A DNA stretch of 34,596 bases from Planctomycetota bacterium (GCA_021325115.1 JAJPHU010000197.1:1-34596); one strand, 5' to 3'. Positions 1 through 8,717 are shown, numbered from the stretch's first letter. Program-made: numbers and translations. Notes: a model not told the origin generated them from the letters alone.

Positions 1-74
1 GGCAAGACAGGAAGTCTGCGTCCGAAGCGCCTACCGTATCGATTCTATCGGTTACAATAGCGTTTAGCGGCGTT

Positions 75-194
75 GGCGAGCGGGGTTGCGTAAGCGCCCC
101 GAGTGCTTGGGGCGCTTACGCAACCCCGCTCGCTTGGGGCGCTTACGCAACCCCGCTCGCTCGGGCTCGGGGCGCTTACGCAACCCCGCTCGCC
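75..194. repeat. Cluster of four 25-bp repeats, one inverted
   Basis: Three direct copies of a unit beginning GGGGCGCTTACGCAACCC lie at 109-133, 136-160 and 169-194. A fourth, inverted copy lies at 75-100. The inverted copy and the first direct copy form a 25-bp perfect hairpin with an 8-nt loop. The cluster sits directly upstream of the kinase ribosome binding site. Diverged relatives occur at 7411-7435 and, in opposite orientation, at 23680-23704. The role is unknown. It could act as a transcript-end hairpin for a gene left of the window or as a mobile palindromic unit. Confidence 0.9.
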
Positions 195-218
195 AAGTAG
201 CAAACCAAGGGACGCATC

Positions 219-1889
219 ATGATCGGCGCACGAATCGGCTCCTGGATTCTCGATAAGGAACTTGGCCGCGGCGGCATGGGCTGCGTCTACCTTGCTCACC
301 GCGATTCCACAAAAGTGGTTGAGACGGAGCAGGCGGCCATCAAGATCTTGGCTCCGGAATTGGCCATCGATTCCGGCTTCTTGGCGCGATTCCAGCGCGA
401 AATCGACATCCTGCGCCAACTCGATCATCCCCATATCGTGCGTTTCCTGGAATCCGGTCAGCAAGATGGCCGGCATTATCTCGTCATGGAATACGTGCCG
501 GGGCCGAGCTTCGAGACCGTACTGATACAGCGCGGACGCTTACCGTGGATGGAAGTACTCGAGCTGGCCTGGCAGATCGCTCCGGCCCTCAAACATGCTC
601 ACGACCGCGGCGTCATTCACCGCGATCTGAAACCGTCCAACTTGCTGCAGGTACAGGAACGAGCCGGAGGCGTAGGCAACGGCGGACATTCCGTCGCTTA
701 TGCCTCTGGCTTGTCTTCATCGGGAGTATTGGTCAAGCTAACCGATTTCGGCATCGCCAGCTTGTTCGCCAGTCCGCATTTGACCGTGACGGGCGGCATC
801 GTCGGTACGGCGGAGTATCTATCGCCGGAGCAGGCAGCGGGTAAACCCGTGACGCGCCGCAGTGATCTGTATTCGCTGGGTGTTGTGCTGTACACGTTGC
901 TGACGGGGCGCACGCCGTTTCAGGGCGATCCGCTCGATCTGCTGCACAAGCACCGCTTCGCCCAGTTTGATCGACCGATCCGGCTTGTGCCAGAGATCCC
1001 ACATGAGTTGGACGCCATCGTCTGCGAGCTTCTGGAAAAAGATCCGGGCCGACGCCCTGCCGATGCGATGGTACTGTTCCGCCGGCTTGATAGCTTCAAA
1101 CGCAAGCTGGCCTATCAGGCGACGCACGGCAATGCCCGGACCGTGGAGTACGTCATGGGACAATCGGCAACCCATCCGCGTGGCAATGTGGAAGGACCGG
1201 CCACGTTGATGAGCCGGCTGATGCGGCAAGAGTTGGAGCGCGAGCGCGTGGGCGGCCTCTTTTGGCAATTCTTCAATCGGCCGTGGGTACTGCTGGGGTT
1301 GCTGATCTTGACGGTGGCGCTGATCGTCTGGTCGTTTCGGCCACTCAGCGAAGAGAAGATGTTTCAACACGGGGCCGCTCTTATGCAGTCGCCAGAACCG
1401 GCGGATTGGGAGACGGCGTGGGATAACTACCTGGGGCCGCTGCTGGACAAGCACCCGGATACACCGTTTCGCGCGGAAGTGGAGAAATTCCGCATCCGCT
1501 ATGAGGCGTCCAAGGCGGCACGGAAGGCCAAACTGGCTGCGCGCTGGGCCGGACCTGTGAGCGAGGCGCAATGGTTTTATCAAGAAGGGTTGCGCCGATG
1601 TCAGCAGGGCGATGAGGCCGGGGCGCGGCGGACCTGGAAATTGCTGGTGCGCGCATTTCAAGATGTGCCGTCTGAAGAACCGTGGGTGCGCCTGGCCGAG
1701 CAGGAACTGGAGAAACTCGGCACGAAACCGCCGCCAGATCGCCAATGGGAGCCCGTACGTCAGGCGTTGCAGCGGGCACATCAGCTGCGCGAACAAGGCC
1801 ATGACAAAGAGGCGGCAGCAATCGTGGACGCCTTGAAGGCGTTGTATCGCGGCGATCGACAGGCGGAAGCGCTCCTCAAGGGCGAGTGA
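219..1889 (+). CDS. Membrane-anchored Ser/Thr protein kinase (PknB-like)
   Basis: This is a Hanks-type protein kinase of 556 residues. The glycine loop GRGGMGCVY is at residues 17-24, the likely ATP lysine is K42 (AAIKIL), the catalytic loop HRDLKPSN is at 134-141, DFG is at 176-178 and SPEQ at 202-205, so the kinase domain appears catalytically complete. About 28 extra residues, rich in Gly and Ser, lie between the catalytic loop and DFG (roughly 144-171). One membrane segment (about 355-373) follows the kinase domain. The C-terminal 180 residues, rich in Ala, Glu, Arg and Trp, resemble helical TPR-type repeats and would be outside the cytoplasm. The start ATG has AAGGGA about 7 bases upstream. 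Planctomycetes carry many such kinases and the substrate cannot be inferred. The gene is monocistronic and convergent with the M28 peptidase. Confidence 0.95.
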   Translation: MIGARIGSWILDKELGRGGMGCVYLAHRDSTKVVETEQAAIKILAPELAIDSGFLARFQREIDILRQLDHPHIVRFLESGQQDGRHYLVMEYVPGPSFETVLIQRGRLPWMEVLELAWQIAPALKHAHDRGVIHRDLKPSNLLQVQERAGGVGNGGHSVAYASGLSSSGVLVKLTDFGIASLFASPHLTVTGGIVGTAEYLSPEQAAGKPVTRRSDLYSLGVVLYTLLTGRTPFQGDPLDLLHKHRFAQFDRPIRLVPEIPHELDAIVCELLEKDPGRRPADAMVLFRRLDSFKRKLAYQATHGNARTVEYVMGQSATHPRGNVEGPATLMSRLMRQELERERVGGLFWQFFNRPWVLLGLLILTVALIVWSFRPLSEEKMFQHGAALMQSPEPADWETAWDNYLGPLLDKHPDTPFRAEVEKFRIRYEASKAARKAKLAARWAGPVSEAQWFYQEGLRRCQQGDEAGARRTWKLLVRAFQDVPSEEPWVRLAEQELEKLGTKPPPDRQWEPVRQALQRAHQLREQGHDKEAAAIVDALKALYRGDRQAEALLKGE

Positions 1890-1894
1890 AATTC

Positions 1895-1954
1895 CTGAGC
1901 GGGAGGCTTACGTTTCCTCACCCTTCGCTCAAGGGGCGTAAGCCCTCCGCTCAG
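1895..1954. terminator. Imperfect hairpin between convergent genes
   Basis: The arms at 1895-1912 (CTGAGCGGGAGGCTTACG) and 1937-1954 are complementary with two mismatches and are separated by a 24-nt loop. The hairpin fills the gap between the kinase stop and the convergent M28 peptidase stop, so it may end transcription from both sides. No strong U-tract is present. The sequence resembles the GGGGCG...TTACG repeat family upstream of the kinase. Confidence 0.5.
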
Positions 1955-1968
1955 CGGAAGATACTGCT

Positions 1969-3795
1969 TCACTCTAGCTTCACTTTGACTATCTGTTTTT
2001 TGCCCTCGCGGAGAATGCCGACCTCGATCGTGGTCCCTTTTTTGTAGCGTCCCAGCACGGTCATGTAGGTCTGGATGTTCTTGATCGGTTTGCCGTCGAT
2101 GCTGATGATGCGATCCTCGGCCTGGAGTCCGGCTTTGGCTGCTGGCCGGCCTTCGACGACGCCGCCGATCAGCAAACCTTCTTCCTCATCGCTGTAGCTG
2201 GGACGAATGCCCAGGGTCGGCCCTTCGTACTTACCGGGACTTCCCGGATCGCTTTTGACCTTGATGTACTCCGGCCTGTCCATCTGTACCAGCGTGGTGA
2301 TGGCTTCCTGACTCAAATCGGCGATGCGGCGCATGCCTTCGACATTGATCTTGTCTGCGGTATCGCTGGGCCGGTGGTAATCGTCGTGGTAATCGGTCCA
2401 GAGAAATAGCACCGGCACCTCCTTGGCACAGAAGGAAGCGTGATCACTGGGACCGAAGCCGCCTGGCTTGTTGACCATCTTGAAATCATATTTCTCACCG
2501 AGCTTGTCCAATAGCTCGCGGAACGGCTTGGCCGTGCCACAGCCTTCGGAGAGCAGCTTGGCTTTGCCGCTGGCCTTGTCCTTGCGCAGCCGGCCAACCA
2601 TGTCCAGGTTGAACATGGCCGCTGTGTCCTTGAGGGGAAAAAGCGGATGCTTGCAGTAGTATTCTGATCCGAAAAGCCCTAATTCCTCACCACTGAAAGC
2701 GATGAAGACCAGCCGCCGGCCCGGGCGGTCCTTGAGGGGGGCAAAGCGCCGGGCCAGTTCCATCAGGGTCACCGTACCGGAAGCATTGTCGTCAGCGCCG
2801 GGATGGATGGCCATTTTTCTCGTATTGGCCAGGCTGCCGTTGCCGCCGTAGCCGAGGTGATCATAATGCGCTCCGACCACGACTGTTTCGTTCGCCAACG
2901 GTCCCGCCCCTTCCACCACACCGACGATATTCTTGGCGTGGATCTTGCCACGATGCATCCGTACTGCCACGTCCACCGTCCAGCCAGGCAATTCGCGGCT
3001 GTGTGGTTTCATTTCTCGTTGAATGTCTTTTTCGAGCATGGCCAGCGCATCGGCGCCGCCGGGCAGCATCATCTCCAGCACGGCGCGACGGATGTGAAAC
3101 ACGGGGATTTTGCCGTTGCTGTGAGTGAAAGCGGTATAGTTGAAATCGAGCAGGTCGTCGCCGTCGCGGGCCGTGTCCGAGTCGTTGACAAAGAGGACGG
3201 CCGCCGCTTCGTGCTTCTCGGCATTGGCGATTTTTTTGACGAAAGGCGCGCCAGCCATCAGTTCCCGGTTCCGATCTTTATCGCCGCCTTGGGGGGCGCC
3301 GCGCAGGAGGATAACGACTTTGTTGGCGACATCGATAGCGGCGTAATCGTCGTACCTGGCCTTGTCGCTGCTGATGCCGTAGCCGGCGAAGACGGCCGGA
3401 GCCTTATCACTGCCGGAGCCGCCCAGGGCCATCGGCCAAAATTGGATACCCTGCTTGAATGTGATGCTCTGTCCTTGCGGTCCTGTCAGAATCAGGCGGG
3501 CCGGTTCATCCAGAACGTTGGCATTGATGGGGAACGGTTGGAAATAACTACCGTCTGGACCACCGGGTTTGAGGCCAGCTTTCTTAAACTGATCAGCGAT
3601 ATAATCGGCAGCCTTATCGATGCCGCGCGTACCGGGTCCGCGGCCCTCGCATTCATCAGAGGCCAGGAAAGAGAGGTCCCGACGCAGCCGCGCTTCCGCT
3701 GCAGTGCGTTCGGAGGTCGGGGCCGGCGCCACTTTCTCCGCCGCCATCAACAGCGGCATGACGAGAACGATCAAGAACCATCGCCAGGTTCGCAT
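1969..3795 (-). CDS. Secreted M28-family zinc peptidase with C-terminal PDZ domain
   Basis: This is a predicted exported metallo-aminopeptidase of 608 residues. The signal peptide covers about residues 1-19. A PA-like insert domain (about 100-290) precedes or interrupts the peptidase core, which carries the M28 metal set: H310 (GAHYDH), D335 (GADDN), E370/E371 (GEELG), D398 (NLDM) and H474 (YHRPSD). A PDZ domain occupies about 535-608 (GGVVEGRPAAKAGL, then DRIISIDGKPI), probably for substrate or partner binding. M28 enzymes with PDZ domains are common in planctomycetes and remove N-terminal residues from peptides. The start ATG is preceded by GAGGT with about 8-base spacing. Single gene, convergent with the kinase. 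Confidence 0.95.
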   Translation of the reverse strand: MRTWRWFLIVLVMPLLMAAEKVAPAPTSERTAAEARLRRDLSFLASDECEGRGPGTRGIDKAADYIADQFKKAGLKPGGPDGSYFQPFPINANVLDEPARLILTGPQGQSITFKQGIQFWPMALGGSGSDKAPAVFAGYGISSDKARYDDYAAIDVANKVVILLRGAPQGGDKDRNRELMAGAPFVKKIANAEKHEAAAVLFVNDSDTARDGDDLLDFNYTAFTHSNGKIPVFHIRRAVLEMMLPGGADALAMLEKDIQREMKPHSRELPGWTVDVAVRMHRGKIHAKNIVGVVEGAGPLANETVVVGAHYDHLGYGGNGSLANTRKMAIHPGADDNASGTVTLMELARRFAPLKDRPGRRLVFIAFSGEELGLFGSEYYCKHPLFPLKDTAAMFNLDMVGRLRKDKASGKAKLLSEGCGTAKPFRELLDKLGEKYDFKMVNKPGGFGPSDHASFCAKEVPVLFLWTDYHDDYHRPSDTADKINVEGMRRIADLSQEAITTLVQMDRPEYIKVKSDPGSPGKYEGPTLGIRPSYSDEEEGLLIGGVVEGRPAAKAGLQAEDRIISIDGKPIKNIQTYMTVLGRYKKGTTIEVGILREGKKQIVKVKLE

Positions 3796-4060
3796 GAGAG
3801 ATACCTCGTTGAGCCTTGTTTACCAGCCCGTCACGTCGGCAAGGGCGCCCCTGGCTCGTGCTGCGGGCTGGCGAATAGCGTTTGGGAACGATTCTCCTCC
3901 AATCTACAGGATTCTCCATCGTTTGCCTATTGACATTGGACAGCCAGCCGCCGCCCGGGGCAAGGGCACGACTTGCCCTTGCCCGCGCGGCGAGCAGGCG
4001 AGTAAAACAGAGCTTTCTCGGAACGAAAGCGTGGTGGGATTTGCCGCGCCGGGCGAAAGG

Positions 4061-5377
4061 ATGGAACGAAACGTGGGAAACGAATTGTTACGAAAACAGT
4101 CTCGCCCCTGGCGACGATATTCTCTGAAGACACGACAGCTCCGGGAGACTTCAGGCAGACAGAACCAGACAGGAGAGACGGCCCGGCTGACTGAGCCGGG
4201 GCAGGCCGGAGATGGGTCGGCCCTCGTTCGGGGACACATATTACAGCTGGACGGGCTCCGCGGATTGGCAATCTTGCTGGTCCTGGTTTATCATTTCACG
4301 GACCAATTTGAGGCACACTTCGGTAATTTCTACGAGTCCAAGGAGACACTTGTCCAGGCACTGCGCAAGCTGTTTGGTGCAGGATGGACCGGGGTGGATC
4401 TCTTCTTCGTACTTTCTGGGTTTCTGATTACGGGAATCCTCTGCGACACGAAAAAAAGTAGAAACTATTTTCCGAGCTTTTATCTGCGCCGGTTCCTCCG
4501 TATTTTTCCTCTCTATTATGGATATTTATTCGGATTGTTGGTCCTGTTGCCTTGGTTCTGGACAGCCGTCTCGCCGAAATGGGAGTTCTTCCAAGAAAAG
4601 CAAGTGTGGTATTGGACCTATTTGAGCAACTGGCTGTGCGCAATCAAAGGTGATTTTAAATTCGTGCCGGCTGGTTATATGTGGTCTTTAGCAGTGGAGG
4701 AACAGTTTTATCTGATCTGGCCATTCGTTATCTATTTCCTTTCGCGTCGAGCGCTGCTGTTTACCTGTGCGTCCTTGCTCCTGTTGAGCGTGACGGCTCG
4801 TTTCGTCCTGGTGGTTTTCGGTGTCCCTGCCACCTCTTTGTATGTCATGACTTGCACACATTTAGATCCCCTTCTGGTAGGGGCCTTGTTAGCTTTGGCG
4901 TTCCGCATGCCGGGGGGAATAGGGAAATATGTGCGTCTTTTCCCGGCGGTTGCTCTGTTCAGTGTTGCCGGACTCATAGTGCTGTTTGTCATCCAAGGGA
5001 AATTTAAGTTTTGGGAAGTAAAGACTGCTGCGGTTGGGCTCTTGCTTTTAGCGCTTTTATGCGGTTACGTTCTGAATGCAGCCCTTGTCAGCCGAAAGTC
5101 CTCCATGCTCTATAAAGTGCTGACAACCATTCCACTTCGATCATTTGGACGCTATAGTTATGCGATTTACATTTTCCATCCGCCGATTGGGGATGCACTC
5201 GTGAGTCATTTCGATCTTCCTGGGTTCAAAGGAACGCCGTATTCGATCCTTGTGCCGTTCTTTTGCTTTATAGTTGTCGCAATCTCTATTTCCTGGACAG
5301 TAGGATTCATCAGTTGGCACTTGTATGAAAAACATTTCCTCAAACTCAAGAAATATTGTTCGGCCTCAGAAGACTAG
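4061..5377 (+). CDS. Membrane acyltransferase, acyltransferase-3 family
   Basis: This is an integral-membrane O-acyltransferase (PF01757 type) that would acylate a carbohydrate or envelope polymer; the substrate is unknown. The family signature begins LDGLRGLAILLVLVYHF, with the catalytic-type His in VYHF, followed by VDLFFVLSGFLITGIL and then about nine further hydrophobic segments. The frame is open far upstream across the divergent M28 gene. ATG 4061 is chosen because the upstream part does not look like protein; it gives 438 residues with about 55 poorly conserved residues before the first membrane helix, and the true start may be later. No good ribosome binding site decides it. The gene is visibly AT-richer than its neighbours (many TTT, ATT, TTA codons), which suggests acquisition by transfer. 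It stands alone, with no other polysaccharide genes around it. Confidence 0.85.
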   Translation: MERNVGNELLRKQSRPWRRYSLKTRQLRETSGRQNQTGETARLTEPGQAGDGSALVRGHILQLDGLRGLAILLVLVYHFTDQFEAHFGNFYESKETLVQALRKLFGAGWTGVDLFFVLSGFLITGILCDTKKSRNYFPSFYLRRFLRIFPLYYGYLFGLLVLLPWFWTAVSPKWEFFQEKQVWYWTYLSNWLCAIKGDFKFVPAGYMWSLAVEEQFYLIWPFVIYFLSRRALLFTCASLLLLSVTARFVLVVFGVPATSLYVMTCTHLDPLLVGALLALAFRMPGGIGKYVRLFPAVALFSVAGLIVLFVIQGKFKFWEVKTAAVGLLLLALLCGYVLNAALVSRKSSMLYKVLTTIPLRSFGRYSYAIYIFHPPIGDALVSHFDLPGFKGTPYSILVPFFCFIVVAISISWTVGFISWHLYEKHFLKLKKYCSASED

Positions 5378-5573
5378 CCGCTTCTGCTTTTCTTCTACCC
5401 CTGGAAGACTTTACTCCGCTTATCAGAATAGCTTTCATACCCAGGTAATACGCAAGCATTTTTGCCTGCCTATGAAGTAGCGTTTCCAGCTCCTGTTTGT
5501 CGATGCATCATCGCCGCAGCGGCAAGAGCGGCTACAATAAGGACGGGAGATTCGCCCGGAGAGGATACACAAC

Positions 5574-7157
5574 ATGGCAGGCAGCTACGACGCCATTATC
5601 ATCGGTGCTGGTCACAATGGCCTGGTGACAGCGTGTTACCTGGCGCGGGCCGGGTGGAAAGTGCTGGTGCTGGAGCGCCGCCACGTCGTCGGCGGTGCTT
5701 GTGTTACCGAGGAAACCTTCCCTGGCTTCAAAGTCTCGACGGCCGCCTACGTCAATAGTCTTTTTCGCAAAGAGATCATCCGCGATTTGCGCCTGGCCGA
5801 ACATGGCTTCGAAGTACTGGAACGCAATCCGGCTTCTTTTACCCCCTTTCCCGATGGTCGTTATCTCTTTCTCGGCGGCGACGGTGCCTTCAATCGCCGC
5901 GAGATTGCCAAGTTCAGCGTGCGCGATGCCGAGAATTATCCCAAGTACGAAGCGATGTTGGAGCGCGTCGCCAACGTCATCGAACCGACCCTGTTGATGC
6001 GTCCGCCGAACCTGTTGCGGCCCAACTGGCGCGATCTGTGGAACCTGTTTAAACTGGGCCGGGCCTTTCAGAAAATGGGCACAGGCATGAGCGAGGCTGT
6101 CGAGATCCTCACGGGGCCAGCCCGTGCCATTCTCGATCGCTGGTTCGAGTCGGAGCAATTGAAGGCGACGCTGGCCACTGATGCCATCATCGGCGCTTTC
6201 GCCGCACCGAGCATGCCGGGCACCGCTTATGTGTTGTTTCATCATGTCATGGGGGAGACCAACGGCAAACGCGGCGTGTGGGCCTACGTCCGCGGCGGCA
6301 TGGGCGGTCTGACGCAAGCCCTGGCCCGTGCCGGCAAAGCGCTCGGCGTCGAGATTCGCACGGAGGTCGAAGTTGGCCGCATTCTTGTCAAGAACGGCGC
6401 TGCTTACGGCGTCGCCCTGGCCGACGGCACGGAAATCCATGCCCGCATCGTCGCTAGCAATGCTGATGCCCACGTTACCTTCAATCGCCTGCTCGACAAT
6501 CGCTTGCTGCCGCCAGCCTTTACCGAGGCGATACATCGCATCAACTACGCCAGCGCCTCCATGAAAATCAACGTCGCCCTCTCGGAACTACCGGATTTCT
6601 CGGCTTACCGCGGCACGCAGCCTGGCCCGCAGCACCGCGGCACCATTCATCTCTGCCCCGATCCAGATTACATTGAACGCGCCTACGACGATGCCAAATA
6701 CGGCCGACCTTCGCAATACCCCGTTCTCGAATGCACGCTCCCGTCGGCCGTTGATGACACGGTCGCACCACCGGGACAACATCTGATGTCGATGTTCGTG
6801 CAATATGCGCCCTACAAGCTGCGCGAGGGCCACTGGGATGAACTCAAGGAGAGTTTCGCAGATCGTTGCTTCGACCTCGTTAACGAGTATGCGCCGAACT
6901 TCAAGCGTTCGGTAATCGCCCGGCAAGTGCTGTCGCCCCTGGACCTGGAGCGCACCTTCGCGCTGACGGGCGGCAACATCTTTCAGGGAGCGATGACGCT
7001 AAATCAGCTATTTTTCCTGCGTCCGGTGCCTGGTTTTGCTGGCTATCGCACACCGATTCGCGGTCTGTATCTGTGCGGAGCGGCGGCGCATCCCGGCGGC
7101 GGCGTCCTCGGCGCCGCAGGCTGGAACGCGGCCCGGACGATCTTGGGAAAGGCATGA
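5574..7157 (+). CDS. FAD-dependent oxidoreductase, phytoene desaturase/PYROXD2-like
   Basis: This 527-residue protein belongs to the COG1233 group. The N-terminal Rossmann motif is IIIGAGHNG (G11, G13, G16) with the ribose-binding acidic residue E34 in LVLERR. The C-terminal FAD signature is LYLCGAAAHPGGGVLGAAGW. The family includes carotenoid desaturases and the PYROXD2 type of unknown substrate. The whole-length pattern here (GGACVTEETFPGF near residue 40, FSRK-like SLFRKEIIRDL) fits PYROXD2 better than CrtI, and no carotenoid genes are nearby, so a role in pigment synthesis is doubtful. The start is preceded by GGAGAGGA. The gene is monocistronic. Confidence 0.9.
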   Translation: MAGSYDAIIIGAGHNGLVTACYLARAGWKVLVLERRHVVGGACVTEETFPGFKVSTAAYVNSLFRKEIIRDLRLAEHGFEVLERNPASFTPFPDGRYLFLGGDGAFNRREIAKFSVRDAENYPKYEAMLERVANVIEPTLLMRPPNLLRPNWRDLWNLFKLGRAFQKMGTGMSEAVEILTGPARAILDRWFESEQLKATLATDAIIGAFAAPSMPGTAYVLFHHVMGETNGKRGVWAYVRGGMGGLTQALARAGKALGVEIRTEVEVGRILVKNGAAYGVALADGTEIHARIVASNADAHVTFNRLLDNRLLPPAFTEAIHRINYASASMKINVALSELPDFSAYRGTQPGPQHRGTIHLCPDPDYIERAYDDAKYGRPSQYPVLECTLPSAVDDTVAPPGQHLMSMFVQYAPYKLREGHWDELKESFADRCFDLVNEYAPNFKRSVIARQVLSPLDLERTFALTGGNIFQGAMTLNQLFFLRPVPGFAGYRTPIRGLYLCGAAAHPGGGVLGAAGWNAARTILGKA

Positions 7158-7633
7158 GAGAACATCAGATAGAATATCCACACATTCCTTCCCTGACCCG
7201 AATTGCCGAAAGATCCTTGCAGAAAAGTTAACCATGGTTCCACCCCTTCAAGCAGATTCCGTACCGCTGCGTGAGGATGGCCACGGGGGCTTTCGAGGCA
7301 GGCCGAACATCTACTCTGGGGGGCCTCTCGATTTGGGCGTGTAAGAGGGCTTACGTGTGAGCGGTCTTTTTCTGCCCCCCTGGCGGGGGAGAGAATGGAA
7401 AAACCTACCCGGGGGCTGACGCAACCTCGTTCGCCCAAATCGCGAGGGGCACCCGCAACTCTGTCTGGCCGCGATCCGCCCTTGCAACCAGAGCGATTCT
7501 GTCCGACAATATCCTTCGCCAGTTCGCCGCCTCGGGCTCAAGGTACGCGAACCGCGAACCGTCTCCGTGCGTATCAGCGGCAAGGGACTGGCGGCAGCGC
7601 CCGAATGAGCAACCTTCCAACCGTGCGAGTGCC
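7158..7633. other. 476-bp intergenic region with palindromic repeat debris
   Basis: No convincing gene was found. The region holds a GC palindrome (CCCCCCTGGCGGGGG, about 7375-7389), a short repeat GTAAGAGGGCTTACG near 7340, and a diverged copy of the GGGGCG...CGCTCGCC repeat at 7411-7435. A reading frame runs through it into the permease gene, but its translation is Arg/Ser/Pro-rich, and it then overlaps the permease in another frame. No clear sigma-70 promoter was recognised for the downstream permease. Confidence 0.6.
7411..7435 (+). repeat. Diverged copy of the GGGGCG-TTACG repeat
   Basis: GGGGGCTGACGCAACC followed by TCGTTCGCC aligns with the unit at 169-194 with a few substitutions and one indel. 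The reverse strand reads GERGCVS in one frame, the same peptide phrase encoded by the reverse strand of the 75-194 cluster, which supports shared ancestry. Confidence 0.65.
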
Positions 7634-8659
7634 GTGGATAATATTGCAAAAGTCAAAGACTTTGTCCTCACGTTTACCAGCATCTTCTATGAGGCGCTGC
7701 CGTTCATCATTCTCGGCGCCGTCATTGCCGGCATCCTCGAAGAGATGCTGCCACAGCGCCTCCTCACCCGGTTTTTGCCGCGCAGCCGCACTTTGGCCAT
7801 CATCATCGGCGCGGTCCTCGGCCTGGTTTTTCCCATGTGCGAATGCGGCATTATTCCGGTGATGCGCCGCCTTATTCGCAAGGGACTGCCGCTCAGCTGT
7901 TGCGTCGCCTACCTGCTGGCCGGACCTATCATCAATGTCGTTGTCATGCTCAGCACTTTCGTCGCGTTTTCCGGCATGGAGAACGCTGTAGAGCCGGGTG
8001 GCGGATTGGCTTACCAAATGGGCGGCTGGTGGATGATGAGTTTGCGTATTGCACTGGGCTTCCTCGTCGCTGTCGGCACTGCGCACATTGTCGAGTGGCA
8101 ATATCGTCTATATGGGAGCAAATTGCTCATGCCCTTGGCCATCCCGGCCAAGGTGGACATCAACGAGGACGGGGAAGAGGCGGAAGAGAAGCGTTCGGCC
8201 TGGCAACGCCTCAGCAACATCACCGATACGGCCCTGCACGACTTCATCGATATCACGGTCTTTCTTATCCTTGGGGCGCTGCTGGCCGCCTTCACGCGGC
8301 AGATCGTCACCCAGGAGATGATCGCTGATCTATCGCGCAACCATGCCGTGTTGTCCATCGTCCTGATGATGCTGCTGGCCGTGTTGTTATGCCTGTGCAG
8401 CGAAGCCGACGCCTTTGTAGCCGCTAGTTTCATCACGTTGCGGCCAGCCGCCAAGCTCGCCTTCCTCGTTCTTGGCCCCATGCTCGATCTCAAATTGTAC
8501 ATGATGTATACGCGCGTCTTCCGACCACGCTTGATCTATACGATTTTCTTGTCGGTGATTATTCAGGTATTCATTTATTCTTACGTAACTCATCTGTTGT
8601 GGGAGCATTACGCACCGCAATTTATGGTGGCACCTGTTCCCACACCTGGCGGAAAGTGA
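7634..8659 (+). CDS. YraQ/UPF0718-family permease
   Basis: This is a 341-residue polytopic membrane protein of the permease family PF03773 (YraQ, YcgR). About eight hydrophobic segments are visible. The conserved cysteine motif FPMCECGIIPVMRRL is at residues 67-80 (C69, C71), with the follow-on LAGPIINVVV. A second conserved motif, LCLCSEADAFVAASF, lies in the second half. A charged Glu/Arg/Lys-rich cytoplasmic loop separates the two halves. The family is thought to export or bind metals or soft ligands; the substrate is not established. The start is a GTG with no strong ribosome binding site, so upstream in-frame starts are possible. The stop codon lies inside a terminator-like hairpin, and the next gene encodes the usual partner protein. 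Confidence 0.9.
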   Translation: MDNIAKVKDFVLTFTSIFYEALPFIILGAVIAGILEEMLPQRLLTRFLPRSRTLAIIIGAVLGLVFPMCECGIIPVMRRLIRKGLPLSCCVAYLLAGPIINVVVMLSTFVAFSGMENAVEPGGGLAYQMGGWWMMSLRIALGFLVAVGTAHIVEWQYRLYGSKLLMPLAIPAKVDINEDGEEAEEKRSAWQRLSNITDTALHDFIDITVFLILGALLAAFTRQIVTQEMIADLSRNHAVLSIVLMMLLAVLLCLCSEADAFVAASFITLRPAAKLAFLVLGPMLDLKLYMMYTRVFRPRLIYTIFLSVIIQVFIYSYVTHLLWEHYAPQFMVAPVPTPGGK

Positions 8660-8700
8660 GGAGTGCGGAGCAAAAAGTTCTCCTCATTCCTCACTTTTTT
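8653..8700 (+). terminator. Intrinsic terminator-like hairpin inside the permease operon
   Basis: The arm AAAGTGAGGAGTG (8653-8665) pairs with CATTCCTCACTTT (8685-8697): 13 pairs including one G-U. After one mismatch a 4-bp GGAG/CTCC stem follows, with a 9-nt loop. Ts run to 8700. The stem contains the permease stop codon, and the strong ribosome binding site AAGGAGG of the partner gene begins at 8703. This looks like a terminator or attenuator that would lower expression of the His-rich partner. Confidence 0.75.
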
Positions 8701-8717
8701 AGAAGGAGGATGGTCTC

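Noticed and set aside
45-476. Minus-strand frame opposite the kinase start
   Set aside because: Translation contains repeated GERGCVSAPS phrases from the 25-bp repeats and the reverse of the kinase; not a protein.
819-1802. Long minus-strand frame (about 327 residues) antisense to the kinase
   Set aside because: High-GC shadow of a well-supported kinase gene; no recognisable domain.
2803-3933. Plus-strand frame of 376 residues antisense to the M28 peptidase
   Set aside because: Fully opposite to a clear M28 gene with signal peptide and ribosome binding site; composition typical of a shadow.
3926-3958. TTGACA box upstream of the acyltransferase
   Set aside because: No matching -10 box at 16-18 bases; not reported as a promoter.
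5532-6536. Minus-strand frame of 334 residues opposite the FAD oxidoreductase
   Set aside because: Opposite to a gene with Rossmann motifs and correct codon usage; not protein-like.
7395-7862. Plus-strand frame of 155 residues across the 7.4 kb gap into the permease
   Set aside because: Overlaps the permease in another frame and is rich in Arg, Ser and Pro, with repeat-derived sequence.
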